NCBI RefSeq assembly: GCF_014323725.1
Contig: NZ_JABVED010000001.1
Span: 1 to 44,503, forward strand
Direction of reading: 5' to 3'
Source of the DNA: Actinokineospora xionganensis
GTDB taxonomy: Bacteria; Actinomycetota; Actinomycetes; Mycobacteriales; Pseudonocardiaceae
DNA: 44,503 nt
Shown here: positions 1 to 6,538 of the stretch, in pieces
Layout: each line of letters opens with the position of its first letter
How positions within the stretch are numbered: the stretch's first letter is position 1
Made by a program: the position numbers and the translations under genes
Notes under the pieces: model-generated
What the model was told of the DNA's origin: nothing
The model's input: the letters and a program-made list of their open reading frames with translations, nothing else
The model's database searches: none

Positions 1-389
1 GTTCGACGCAGCCGACCACTGAGCCCACAACGACTCAGCCGACGAGCTCGACGCAGCCGACGACCAAGCCCACCACGACCGCGCCGACCAGTTCGACGCA
101 GCCGACGACGACCGCGACCACGAGCTCGACGCAGCCGACCACTCAGCCGCCCACGACTGAGCCGACCACCACCGAGCCGACGACCACCACGGTCACGACG
201 CTGCCGGTGGTCAACACCCAGATCCCGTCCGGGGGTGTGGGCGGGTACGTCCCCACCAGCAACAACTCGAACGGCGAACTCGCAAACACCGGTGTCTCGC
301 TGGCGTGGCCGCTCGGCATCGGCCTGCTGCTGATCGCACTGGGCGCCAACGCGCTCTTGGTGATGCGCCTGCGCGCCCGCCGTCGCTGA
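1..389 (+). CDS. Cell-wall-anchored surface protein, C-terminal part (LANTG sorting signal), 5' truncated
   Basis: Only the 3' end is in the window; the reading frame runs from base 3. About 65 residues are a low-complexity Thr/Pro/Ser/Gln/Glu stalk built from variations on SSTQPTT, a typical wall-spanning linker. Then come a short non-repetitive stretch, the motif LANTG, a hydrophobic segment of about 20 residues (WPLGIGLLLIALGANALLV) and a basic tail (RLRARRR). Motif, membrane segment and positive tail are the standard layout of a sortase substrate. The LAxTG form is the one recognised by class E sortases of high-GC actinobacteria. The function of the missing N-terminal part cannot be inferred. 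A hairpin 10 bases after the stop probably ends the transcript. Confidence 0.85.
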   Translation, partial: STQPTTEPTTTQPTSSTQPTTKPTTTAPTSSTQPTTTATTSSTQPTTQPPTTEPTTTEPTTTTVTTLPVVNTQIPSGGVGGYVPTSNNSNGELANTGVSLAWPLGIGLLLIALGANALLVMRLRARRR

Positions 390-398
390 CAGTCCACA

Positions 399-439
399 GG
401 GGACGCCCGGTGCGCGTCTGACCCTCACCGGGCGTCCCC
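399..439 (+). terminator. Intrinsic-type hairpin after the wall-anchored gene
   Basis: There are perfect 14-bp inverted arms (GGGGACGCCCGGTG at 399-412 and its complement at 426-439) around a 13-base loop. It lies 10 bases after the stop codon. It lacks a T-run, as is common for actinomycete terminators. Confidence 0.65.
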
Positions 440-476
440 ATCCACCCACTGCCACTACTGACTCGGAGGTCGAGCG

Positions 477-1724
477 GTGCGCTCTCTCTTCACTCACTCC
501 TCGCAAAAGGCGGCGCGGCGCAGAACCCGGCTCTCCGCTGTCGCCACGGCGCTCATGGTCGCGGCTTCGGCCGTGGCGCTCGTGAGCACCCCGTCCGCGG
601 CCGCGGGCCCGGCCCCCGCCGACCCCGGCCCGACCGACGACTCGTTCTACACCCCACCGTCGCCGCTTCCCGCGGGCGCGCCCGGCGATGTCATCCGCTG
701 GCGGCCGAGTCCGGCGCCGCAGTTCACCGGCACGGTGAACTCGTGGCAGGTCATGTACCTGTCCACCGACGAGGACGGCGCGCCGAACGCGGTCACCGGG
801 ACGATCCTGGTGCCCAAGACCGCGAACCCGGCCACCGCCCCCATCGTCAGCTTCGCCTCCGGCACCCACGGCGGGGCTTTCCGCTGCACACCGTCGTCGA
901 TGCTGGCCGTCGGCGCCGGGTACGAGCGACCGGCGATCGCCGACATGCTCAAGAGCGGCTACGCGGTCGTCATGACCGACTACGCCGGCTATCACGTCAA
1001 CCCGAAGACCACCTACATCACCGGCCTGTCCGAGGGCCGCGCGGTGATCGACATGGTCCGGGCGGGCCAGAAACTGCCCGCGGCCAAGCTGTCCACGACC
1101 GCGCCGGTGTTCTTCCGCGGCTACTCCCAGGGCGGCGGCGCCGCACTCTGGGCGGGCCAGCTGCAGCCAGAGTACGGCCAGGACGTCAAACTGGCGGGCG
1201 TCGTCGCCGGTGGTGTCCCGGGTGATTTGGTTCAGGTCACCCTCAAGCTCGACGGCAGCCGCGGCTTCGGTTTCCTGCTGTACGCCCTGGTGGGCCTTGA
1301 CAACGCCTACCCGGAGATCAAGCTCGAGTCCTACCTGAACGACGCGGGCCGGGCCGCGGTCGCCGACGTCCAGAACGAGTCGTGCACGCTGGAACTGCTG
1401 CTGAAGTACAAGAACAAGGCCCTGTCCGAGTACACCACCGACACCCCGGTCCAGGACGCTCTTCTGGCCGCTGTCGCGAAGAACAAGCTCGGCACCATGC
1501 CGGTCAAGGTCCCGGTCTTCCAGTACCACGGGTCCAGCGATGACATCGTCCCCTTCGGACAGGCGGACACGTTGCACAAGACGTACTGCCGGGCGGGGGT
1601 GAACCTGACGTGGAAGGCGTACCCGACCGACCACGTCACGGGGATCTTCGACGGGAACGCTGACGCTATGACGTTCCTCAAGGATCGGGTGGCGGGAACT
1701 CCGGCCACTCCCAACTGCCCGTAG
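477..1724 (+). CDS. Secreted lipase/esterase of the LIP (secretory lipase) family
   Basis: This is a predicted extracellular alpha/beta-hydrolase of 415 aa that hydrolyses lipid or other ester substrates. The GTG start is chosen because CGGAGGT lies just upstream. A Sec signal peptide is visible: basic N-terminus (KAARRRTR), hydrophobic core to about residue 38 and an AAA-type cleavage region near residues 40-44. The nucleophile elbow is GYSQGG with Ser218. Asp355 or Asp356 in GSSDDIVPFG and His386 in YPTDHVTG complete a plausible triad in LIP-family order. A GTHGG motif around residue 129 probably forms the oxyanion region. It stands alone, bounded by terminators on both sides. Its natural substrate is unknown. 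Confidence 0.87.
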   Translation: MRSLFTHSSQKAARRRTRLSAVATALMVAASAVALVSTPSAAAGPAPADPGPTDDSFYTPPSPLPAGAPGDVIRWRPSPAPQFTGTVNSWQVMYLSTDEDGAPNAVTGTILVPKTANPATAPIVSFASGTHGGAFRCTPSSMLAVGAGYERPAIADMLKSGYAVVMTDYAGYHVNPKTTYITGLSEGRAVIDMVRAGQKLPAAKLSTTAPVFFRGYSQGGGAALWAGQLQPEYGQDVKLAGVVAGGVPGDLVQVTLKLDGSRGFGFLLYALVGLDNAYPEIKLESYLNDAGRAAVADVQNESCTLELLLKYKNKALSEYTTDTPVQDALLAAVAKNKLGTMPVKVPVFQYHGSSDDIVPFGQADTLHKTYCRAGVNLTWKAYPTDHVTGIFDGNADAMTFLKDRVAGTPATPNCP

Positions 1725-1732
1725 CCAGACAC

Positions 1733-1778
1733 ACAACGAAGGAGGCCGGGAGCGATCGCTCCCGGCCTCCTTCGTTGT
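1733..1778. terminator. Perfect 46-bp palindrome, terminator of the lipase gene
   Basis: There are two 23-bp arms, perfectly complementary and with no loop bases, centred between 1755 and 1756 (core GGGAGCGATCGCTCCC). It starts 9 bases after the lipase stop. As RNA it would form a very stable hairpin, so termination is the likely role. Confidence 0.8.
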
Positions 1779-1957
1779 CTTCGTCCCAACGAGTCTCCTG
1801 CATCCCTGCACCCGCGGACATGGTCACCTTCTGGGGTGGCTTTGTCTTCTACCTCCGACGAGCGAACGTGCAGGGACGACGCTTCACCCCCCGTAGTTCC
1901 CCTTCCCTCGTCCTGGCCATGGTTACTTGATGGGACGGGCATTCCTGGCGTGCACGC

Positions 1958-2001
1958 CCGCCCGGTACCTATTGCACAGCAACACAACGGGTACCGGGCG
2001 G
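1958..2001. repeat. 12-bp inverted repeat
   Basis: Arms CCGCCCGGTACC (1958-1969) and GGTACCGGGCGG (1990-2001) are perfectly complementary, with a 20-base spacer. Its function is unknown. It could be a hairpin in a read-through transcript or the scar of a small element. Confidence 0.6.
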
Positions 2002-2200
2002 AAAGAGGCGGACAGCAAAGCGTTTCTGATCAACAAGCGCGGCCAGGACCACGGTGCAGGGGAAGAGCAGGGATCAAGAGCCATTCCTGGAGGTTTGCTC
2101 GTCCGCGGGTACGGGGACCCCCGGGGCCGCCGTCAGTGGTGGGGCGGCGGGATGCCGATTCCAGGGCAGGGCAGGGCAGGGAAGCAGTAGGCGAGGCAGC

Positions 2201-2246
2201 GCAAGTCGGGACAGTGCAAGTCGGGACAGTGCAAGTCAGGTCAGCT
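2201..2246. repeat. 15-bp direct repeat, about three copies
   Basis: Two exact copies of GCAAGTCGGGACAGT (2201-2215, 2216-2230) are followed by a diverged third copy. It lies in the non-coding stretch, and nothing indicates function. Confidence 0.7.
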
Positions 2247-2340
2247 GCGAGTCAGCGCGGCGGAAAGACGAGGTGGGGCAGGGGAGTAGGGCACCAGTGG
2301 GAGCGTGGGGAAGCAGTGCCGTCCTGATCCATGGCACCAC

Positions 2341-2383
2341 GCAAAAAGGAGGGCCCCACCGCATCATCGCGGTGGGGCCCTCC
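2341..2383 (-). terminator. Rho-independent terminator of the minus-strand secreted protein
   Basis: The 15-bp arms at 2348-2362 and 2369-2383 flank the 6-base loop ATCATC. Read on the minus strand, the GC-rich stem is followed directly by TTTTT (2347-2343). It lies 41 bases beyond the minus-strand stop codon. Confidence 0.9.
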
Positions 2384-2423
2384 GGTGGGGAGCGGTAATG
2401 CTATCCCTGTGGAGCGGTACTAC

Positions 2424-3671
2424 TTACTTCGAGGTCAGGTTGACCGCGATGGTGTTGCCCGACGAAGCAGCGAAGCCGCTGATGTAGTCGTTGAAGGAGC
2501 CACAGCCCTTGAGCGGGGCGATGGTGTAGCTGCCGGTCAGCTGACCGCCGGCGATGACATCGAAGTCGGGCGCCGAGGCCAGGTTGATGTCGGACGGGGT
2601 GACGGTCTTGCAGTCCGCGCTCTGGCTGATCGGGAAGCCGAACAGGCTGACCTGCGGCAGCTTGATGGTCAGCAGCGAGTTGGACTTGAGCGCTCCATCA
2701 GCCTCGATGGAACCGGTGGTCTGAGCCTCGTTGACGAACTCGACCCTGGACACGACGGGCAGGAAGCCCATGATGCTGAGGTTGGCCGTGGCCGGGTTCA
2801 GGACCAGGTCAGCGGTGAACTTCTTGGTCGCGAGTGTCAGGTTGGCGTCGATGGTGCCCTTCAGCGGGACATCACCGGACATGTTCTTCAGGTTCGACTT
2901 ACCCGCCAGGTTGTAGCCGTACTTGACCGTGCCGCCACCGCCGGGCGTCGTGGTGACCGGCGGCTTCGTGGTGGTCGTGGTGACCGGCGGCTGGGTCGTC
3001 GTGGTCGGGTTGGTGGTGCTGGGCGGGGTGGTCGGGTTGGTGGTGCCGCCGCCGCCCGGAAGGATTTCGCCTTCCTTCAGCACGTTGTTCTGGCCCGGGT
3101 CCTGAGCACAGGGAGCCTCGAAGGGGTTGGACGGCGGGATGCTCGCGAGCGTGCCGTCAGCCTTCTTGGCGGTGATGTTCAGAACGATGTCGTGGACCGT
3201 GATCTTGATCGGGCCGGCCTTCGGGAACTTCAGCGACGGGGTCTTTCCCGTGGCCTTGACGGTGAAGCCGCCGGACGCGGGGATCGCGGTCTTCTCCACC
3301 GTGACCGGAACCTCGAGGTCGGTGTCGAAGTCCGGCGCGCTGATGTGCGCGGTGGAGATCGCGGTGCCCTCGATCGTGGCGACCTTGACCAGCTTGAGGC
3401 CGGTCGTGGTGTCCTCGTTCAGCGTCGAAATCGCCTCGATCTGGAACTCGCCGGTCGGCACACCCGCGGTGATCGTGTCGGGGATGCTGGCGTTGATCTG
3501 GATCTTGACCGGCTGAACGTCGATCAGGGGGAAGGTGCAGCCGTAGTTCAGATCAAGGGAGGCGGCCGCGCTCGTGCCCGCACCGATGAAAAGGCCGGCG
3601 CCCACCAGCCCGGCAGTGGTGACCGAGGCCAATACCGCGGTCAATTTCTTTGAACCTCTGCGATGATTCAC
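2424..3671 (-). CDS. Secreted two-domain protein with Thr/Pro linker (DUF6801-like)
   Basis: This is an exported protein of unknown function, about 415 aa. The signal peptide is clear: KKLTAVLASV, a hydrophobic run, then SAAAS. Two beta-rich domains of about 150-170 residues are separated by a Gly/Thr/Pro linker that reads like TTNPTTPPSTTNP. Both domains have the DLNYxC / KYGYNL style of start and small conserved Cys. From memory this resembles DUF6801-type actinobacterial secreted proteins, but the assignment is tentative. The GTG at 3671 is preferred over ATG at 3677 because AAAGG abuts the ATG but sits about 6 bases before the GTG. A palindrome at 3687-3702 lies just upstream of the start and a strong terminator follows the gene, so it is a single-gene unit. 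Confidence 0.75.
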   Translation of the reverse strand: MNHRRGSKKLTAVLASVTTAGLVGAGLFIGAGTSAAASLDLNYGCTFPLIDVQPVKIQINASIPDTITAGVPTGEFQIEAISTLNEDTTTGLKLVKVATIEGTAISTAHISAPDFDTDLEVPVTVEKTAIPASGGFTVKATGKTPSLKFPKAGPIKITVHDIVLNITAKKADGTLASIPPSNPFEAPCAQDPGQNNVLKEGEILPGGGGTTNPTTPPSTTNPTTTTQPPVTTTTTKPPVTTTPGGGGTVKYGYNLAGKSNLKNMSGDVPLKGTIDANLTLATKKFTADLVLNPATANLSIMGFLPVVSRVEFVNEAQTTGSIEADGALKSNSLLTIKLPQVSLFGFPISQSADCKTVTPSDINLASAPDFDVIAGGQLTGSYTIAPLKGCGSFNDYISGFAASSGNTIAVNLTSK

Positions 3672-3686
3672 AATCATCCTTTCGTG

Positions 3687-3702
3687 GTATCAACGGTGAT
3701 AC
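3687..3702. promoter_or_regulatory. 16-bp palindrome upstream of the secreted-protein start
   Basis: GTATCA-ACGG-TGATAC forms perfect 6-bp arms about 15 bases upstream of the minus-strand start. The position, close to the ribosome-binding site, fits an operator or an RNA structure controlling the secreted-protein gene. The binding protein is unknown. Confidence 0.4.
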
Positions 3703-3763
3703 GAATACCGCGGGCTCCGGTGCGCAGTCGTCAGCGGAGACCGATCTGGCAAGAGTGGCCGGG

Positions 3764-3800
3764 AAGGTAGCGAGGGGTTCTGTAACAGGCTCGCTACCTT
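3764..3800. promoter_or_regulatory. Nested inverted repeat upstream of the secreted-protein gene
   Basis: The 11-bp perfect arms AAGGTAGCGAG (3764-3774) and CTCGCTACCTT (3790-3800) enclose a second small palindrome, CTGTAACAG (3780-3788). It lies between the stop of the DUF2079-type gene and the start of the secreted protein, both on the minus strand. It could terminate the former or regulate the latter. No T-run follows on either strand. Confidence 0.45.
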
Positions 3801-3922
3801 TAAGGAAACTAGCTTTGCGACTTTGGCCACGCAAGCTTTCTCGGAGCCCATCGTGAAATCGGTTCAACCTTTGTCATGGGCCAATATTTTCGACCGACCG
3901 GTTGGACTGTGTGGGACAACTC

Positions 3923-5389
3923 TCACCGGGATGGAGCATCGCCTAAGGACACGAAGACGTACAACCCGTGACGGTCGGCGTAGATGGTCTCGAACTGGGC
4001 GCCGCCGTGCCGCTCCGAAATCCAGCGCAGCGGGTCCTGCGGCGGGACCGGGGCACCGCTGTTCTTCTGGTCGAACACGACGTACTGCGGCACCGGGTTG
4101 TTCGCATGCCCCACCCAGTACGTGTCGGTGCGCCCGGACAGCGGTGCGAGCAGGTTGAGCGTGGTCTCCACCGTGGCGCCGTCGGGTACCAGCGCCATCG
4201 CCGTCCAGGCCGCCTCGACCCGCTCTTCCTGCGAGAACATCGTCTTCGGGTCCCAGTACTGCGACAGCGGGAACTTGTCCGTCAGGGCGATGGCGATGGC
4301 CAGCATGGCGACCGCACCATGGGTCGCCCACGCCTTGCGCGCCCGGTCGCGCAGGCCCTGACCTGTGGATTCCGTGGTGCGAAGGCGGATCAGCGCGTCA
4401 ATGGCCGCGACGAACAGGATCGGCATCAGCGGCGCGCTGTAGTGGAAGGTGGTGCCCCAGTAGAACTCGTTGGGCGAGATGAACCGCAGGCCGAGCGGGA
4501 CGACGGCGATCAAGGTGATCGGTGACCGCGCCGCGAGGAAAGCGGTCGCGAGCAACAGCAGGAACAAGGTGTGCACCTTGACGTCGCCCGACGTCAACAG
4601 CTGCTCACCCAATGCGGAGACCATGCCGAACGGGCCTTGTTCCGCGGTCGGATCGGCGCCGCCCGCCTGCTTCCAGAACGGGTATTTGCCCTCGGGGTTT
4701 ATCGCGGGGATGAGTATTCCGATCTCGATCAGCGTCGCCGCGATGCCGAACACGCCGAGAAGCGCGCCCGCGAGCCGCTTCCCTCGAATCGCGATGACCA
4801 GGCCGATCCCCGCGACGATGAACCCGAGGTCCTCCTTGACCAGCACCAGCGGCAACGCCCACATGATCGCGTGCCGGAACCGCTGCTCGACGACCGCCAC
4901 CAGCGAGAACGCGATGAGTGGGACGGCGAACGCGATCTCGTGGAAGTCGAAGTCGACCGCGGCCTGCAACCCCCAGGACAGCCCGTAGGCGGCACCGACG
5001 GCGTAGCCCGAGCCGGTGCCGAGCCGCTCGATGGCCAACCGGGTGATCGGCACGACCGACACGGCCACGAGCAGGGCCTGCGCCACCAGCAGGGTCATCG
5101 GGCTCGGCCACAGTCGGTAAAGGGGGCCGAGCAGGGCGAGGATCGGGTGGAAGTGCTCCCCGAGCACGTTGTACCCGGCTTCGCGCACGTTCGAGATGGG
5201 CGGCTCGAACTTGGCGTACCCGGCCACGGCCTGGGTGAACAGGGCCAGGTCGAAGGAGCCGTGCGCGATGCGCTGGAACCGGGCCAGGGACATCACCGCG
5301 TAGCCGACGAAGATCGCCCCCGCCAGTAACCACGGCCCCTTGATCACCCTCGGTGACGTTTCGCTCATCTGCACAGTTTTGGCGCCCAT
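3923..5389 (-). CDS. DUF2079-type polytopic membrane protein
   Basis: A predicted integral membrane protein of about 488 aa with roughly nine or ten hydrophobic segments over the first 370 residues and a soluble C-terminal domain. The early sequence contains AHGSFDLALFTQAV and GEHFHPILALLGPLYRLWPS. This (F/Y)D-x-Q and GEHF-P arrangement is characteristic of DUF2079 membrane proteins, which resemble GT-C (mannosyltransferase-like) enzymes. A role in envelope polysaccharide or glycolipid transfer is possible but unproven. The ATG at 5389 is chosen. An in-frame TTG at 5455 has no visible ribosome-binding site, and ATG 5368 is an alternative. The upstream region is shared with the divergent biosynthetic operon. 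Confidence 0.72.
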   Translation of the reverse strand: MGAKTVQMSETSPRVIKGPWLLAGAIFVGYAVMSLARFQRIAHGSFDLALFTQAVAGYAKFEPPISNVREAGYNVLGEHFHPILALLGPLYRLWPSPMTLLVAQALLVAVSVVPITRLAIERLGTGSGYAVGAAYGLSWGLQAAVDFDFHEIAFAVPLIAFSLVAVVEQRFRHAIMWALPLVLVKEDLGFIVAGIGLVIAIRGKRLAGALLGVFGIAATLIEIGILIPAINPEGKYPFWKQAGGADPTAEQGPFGMVSALGEQLLTSGDVKVHTLFLLLLATAFLAARSPITLIAVVPLGLRFISPNEFYWGTTFHYSAPLMPILFVAAIDALIRLRTTESTGQGLRDRARKAWATHGAVAMLAIAIALTDKFPLSQYWDPKTMFSQEERVEAAWTAMALVPDGATVETTLNLLAPLSGRTDTYWVGHANNPVPQYVVFDQKNSGAPVPPQDPLRWISERHGGAQFETIYADRHGLYVFVSLGDAPSR

Positions 5390-5531
5390 CTTGCTCACGG
5401 TGAAATAAGAATGATGGCGGAGCTGAGTGTTTCCGCAAAGCCCGGAAGCCGTCAATGTAATTCCGGCCGCCGCAGGCGGGCAAACATCGGCGGGGTCGAG
5501 CGCCTGGTCCGAGCGGTGTCACTCACATTCG

Positions 5532-5555
5532 AACAAGGTTTGCGAGACCCTTGTT
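5532..5555. promoter_or_regulatory. Inverted repeat upstream of the synthase operon promoter
   Basis: AACAAGG (5532-5538) and CCTTGTT (5549-5555) are perfect 7-bp arms 10 bases apart, 30 bases upstream of the candidate -35 box. It lies between two divergent genes and is a plausible operator for a dimeric regulator. Confidence 0.4.
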
Positions 5556-5584
5556 GTGTGGTGCACGAGGTTGTCCGAGCCGGC

Positions 5585-5613
5585 TTGACGCCCATCACAC
5601 GCGCCTTCTAACT
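5585..5613 (+). promoter_or_regulatory. Candidate promoter of the SDR-synthase operon
   Basis: TTGACG (5585-5590), a 17-base spacer and CTAACT (5608-5613, or TAACTT one base later) resemble a sigma-70-type promoter. The implied leader to the GTG at 5691 is about 70 bases. The -35 is good and the -10 is weak. Confidence 0.4.
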
Positions 5614-5690
5614 TCGCTCAACAGCGCCGGATGGGTGTCACTCGTTTGGTCGGGTGTCGATACGGTCCGGTCTGGCCGGTGAGGAGCCTC

Positions 5691-6494
5691 GTGGAAATTC
5701 AGGATAAATCACTGGTTATCACCGGTGCGGGCCGTGGAATCGGTGCCGCGATGGCGTTGCGTTTCGCCCACGAACGGCCGCGCGGTGTTCTTGTCACCGA
5801 TATCGACGAAGTCGGCGCCCAGCGGGTCGCGGGCCAGGTCCGCTCTCTAGGGGTCCCGTCCATCGGCGTGCGCGTCGACGTCGGCGACCGGGATCAGATC
5901 ACCGGGTTGGTCAAGCTGGCCGAGAAGGAATACGACGGCGTCGACATCGTCTGCTCCAACGCCGGTATCGCCACCGGAATGGGAATCCACGCCGGTGACG
6001 GCGACTGGGCCCGCTCGTGGTCGATCAACGTGCTCGCGCATGTGCACCTGGCTCAGGCCGTGCTGCCCGCGATGGCGCGCAGGCACAGCGGGCACCTCAT
6101 GATCACCGCCAGCGCCGTCGGCCTGCTCGGCCTGCCCGGCGACGCCCCGTACTCGGTGACCAAGCACGCCGCTGTCGGACTCGCGGAGTGGCTGGCGTTC
6201 ACCTACGGCGGCCTCGGTGTGACGGTCAGCGCGCTGTGCCCGATGGGCGTGCGCACCGAACTGCTCATGGCGGGTCTGGAAGCGGGCCACCCCGCCGCGC
6301 GCGCGGTCGCCGCCGTCGCGCCGATCATCACCGCCGAAGAGGTCGCCGAAGCCGCGGCCCAAGGCGTGATCGACGACCGGTTCCTCATCCTTCCCCACCC
6401 GGAGATCGCGGACCTCTATGCGAGCAAGGCCTCGGACCCGCAGGCGTGGGTGACCAACCAGCAGGCCGCCGCACGCCCGCGGATCAAGGCGTGA
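5691..6494 (+). CDS. Short-chain dehydrogenase/reductase (classical SDR)
   Basis: An NAD(P)(H)-dependent oxidoreductase of 267 aa and first gene of the biosynthetic operon. The Rossmann motif TGAGRGIG is at residues 11-18, SNAG at 89-92 and the catalytic Ser141-Tyr154-Lys158 (YSVTK) is intact. An Asp pair after beta-2 (VTDIDE) suggests NAD preference. The start is GTG 5691, preceded by GTGAGGAG at good spacing; longer in-frame extensions lack a ribosome-binding site. The synthase starts 44 bases downstream. It probably reduces or oxidises an acyl or keto intermediate of the pathway, similar in role to HglA in heterocyst-glycolipid clusters (inference). Confidence 0.88.
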   Translation: MEIQDKSLVITGAGRGIGAAMALRFAHERPRGVLVTDIDEVGAQRVAGQVRSLGVPSIGVRVDVGDRDQITGLVKLAEKEYDGVDIVCSNAGIATGMGIHAGDGDWARSWSINVLAHVHLAQAVLPAMARRHSGHLMITASAVGLLGLPGDAPYSVTKHAAVGLAEWLAFTYGGLGVTVSALCPMGVRTELLMAGLEAGHPAARAVAAVAPIITAEEVAEAAAQGVIDDRFLILPHPEIADLYASKASDPQAWVTNQQAAARPRIKA

Positions 6495-6538
6495 CCTGGG
6501 CCCGCGCCCGATCGCGGAACACGAACAGCGGAGGCGAC

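Larger units (their letters stand above)
1780..2340. other. Non-coding stretch between lipase and secreted protein, with repeats
   Basis: About 560 bases in which I see no credible gene. Open frames here have no recognisable domains and poor codon bias. It contains an inverted repeat (1958-2001), a run of GCAGG units near 2162-2181 and a short direct repeat (2201-2246). It lies between the terminators of two convergent genes, so it may be spacer DNA or decayed sequence. Confidence 0.5.

Noticed and set aside
1836..2327. 163-codon frame in the spacer after the lipase
   Set aside because: No recognisable domain, repeat-derived sequence (VGTVQVGTVQV) and weak coding bias.
2331..3653. 440-codon plus-strand frame opposite the secreted protein
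   Set aside because: The minus-strand gene has a signal peptide, ordered domains and a T-run terminator; the plus frame is compositionally a shadow.
5390..5455. N-terminal extension of the DUF2079-type protein from TTG 5455
   Set aside because: No ribosome-binding site, and the extra residues are not hydrophobic or conserved in style. ATG 5389 is preferred.
6017..6538. Open 5' extension of the synthase frame
   Set aside because: It overlaps the SDR gene out of frame and is Arg-rich. ATG 6539 has a strong ribosome-binding site and starts the conserved sequence.
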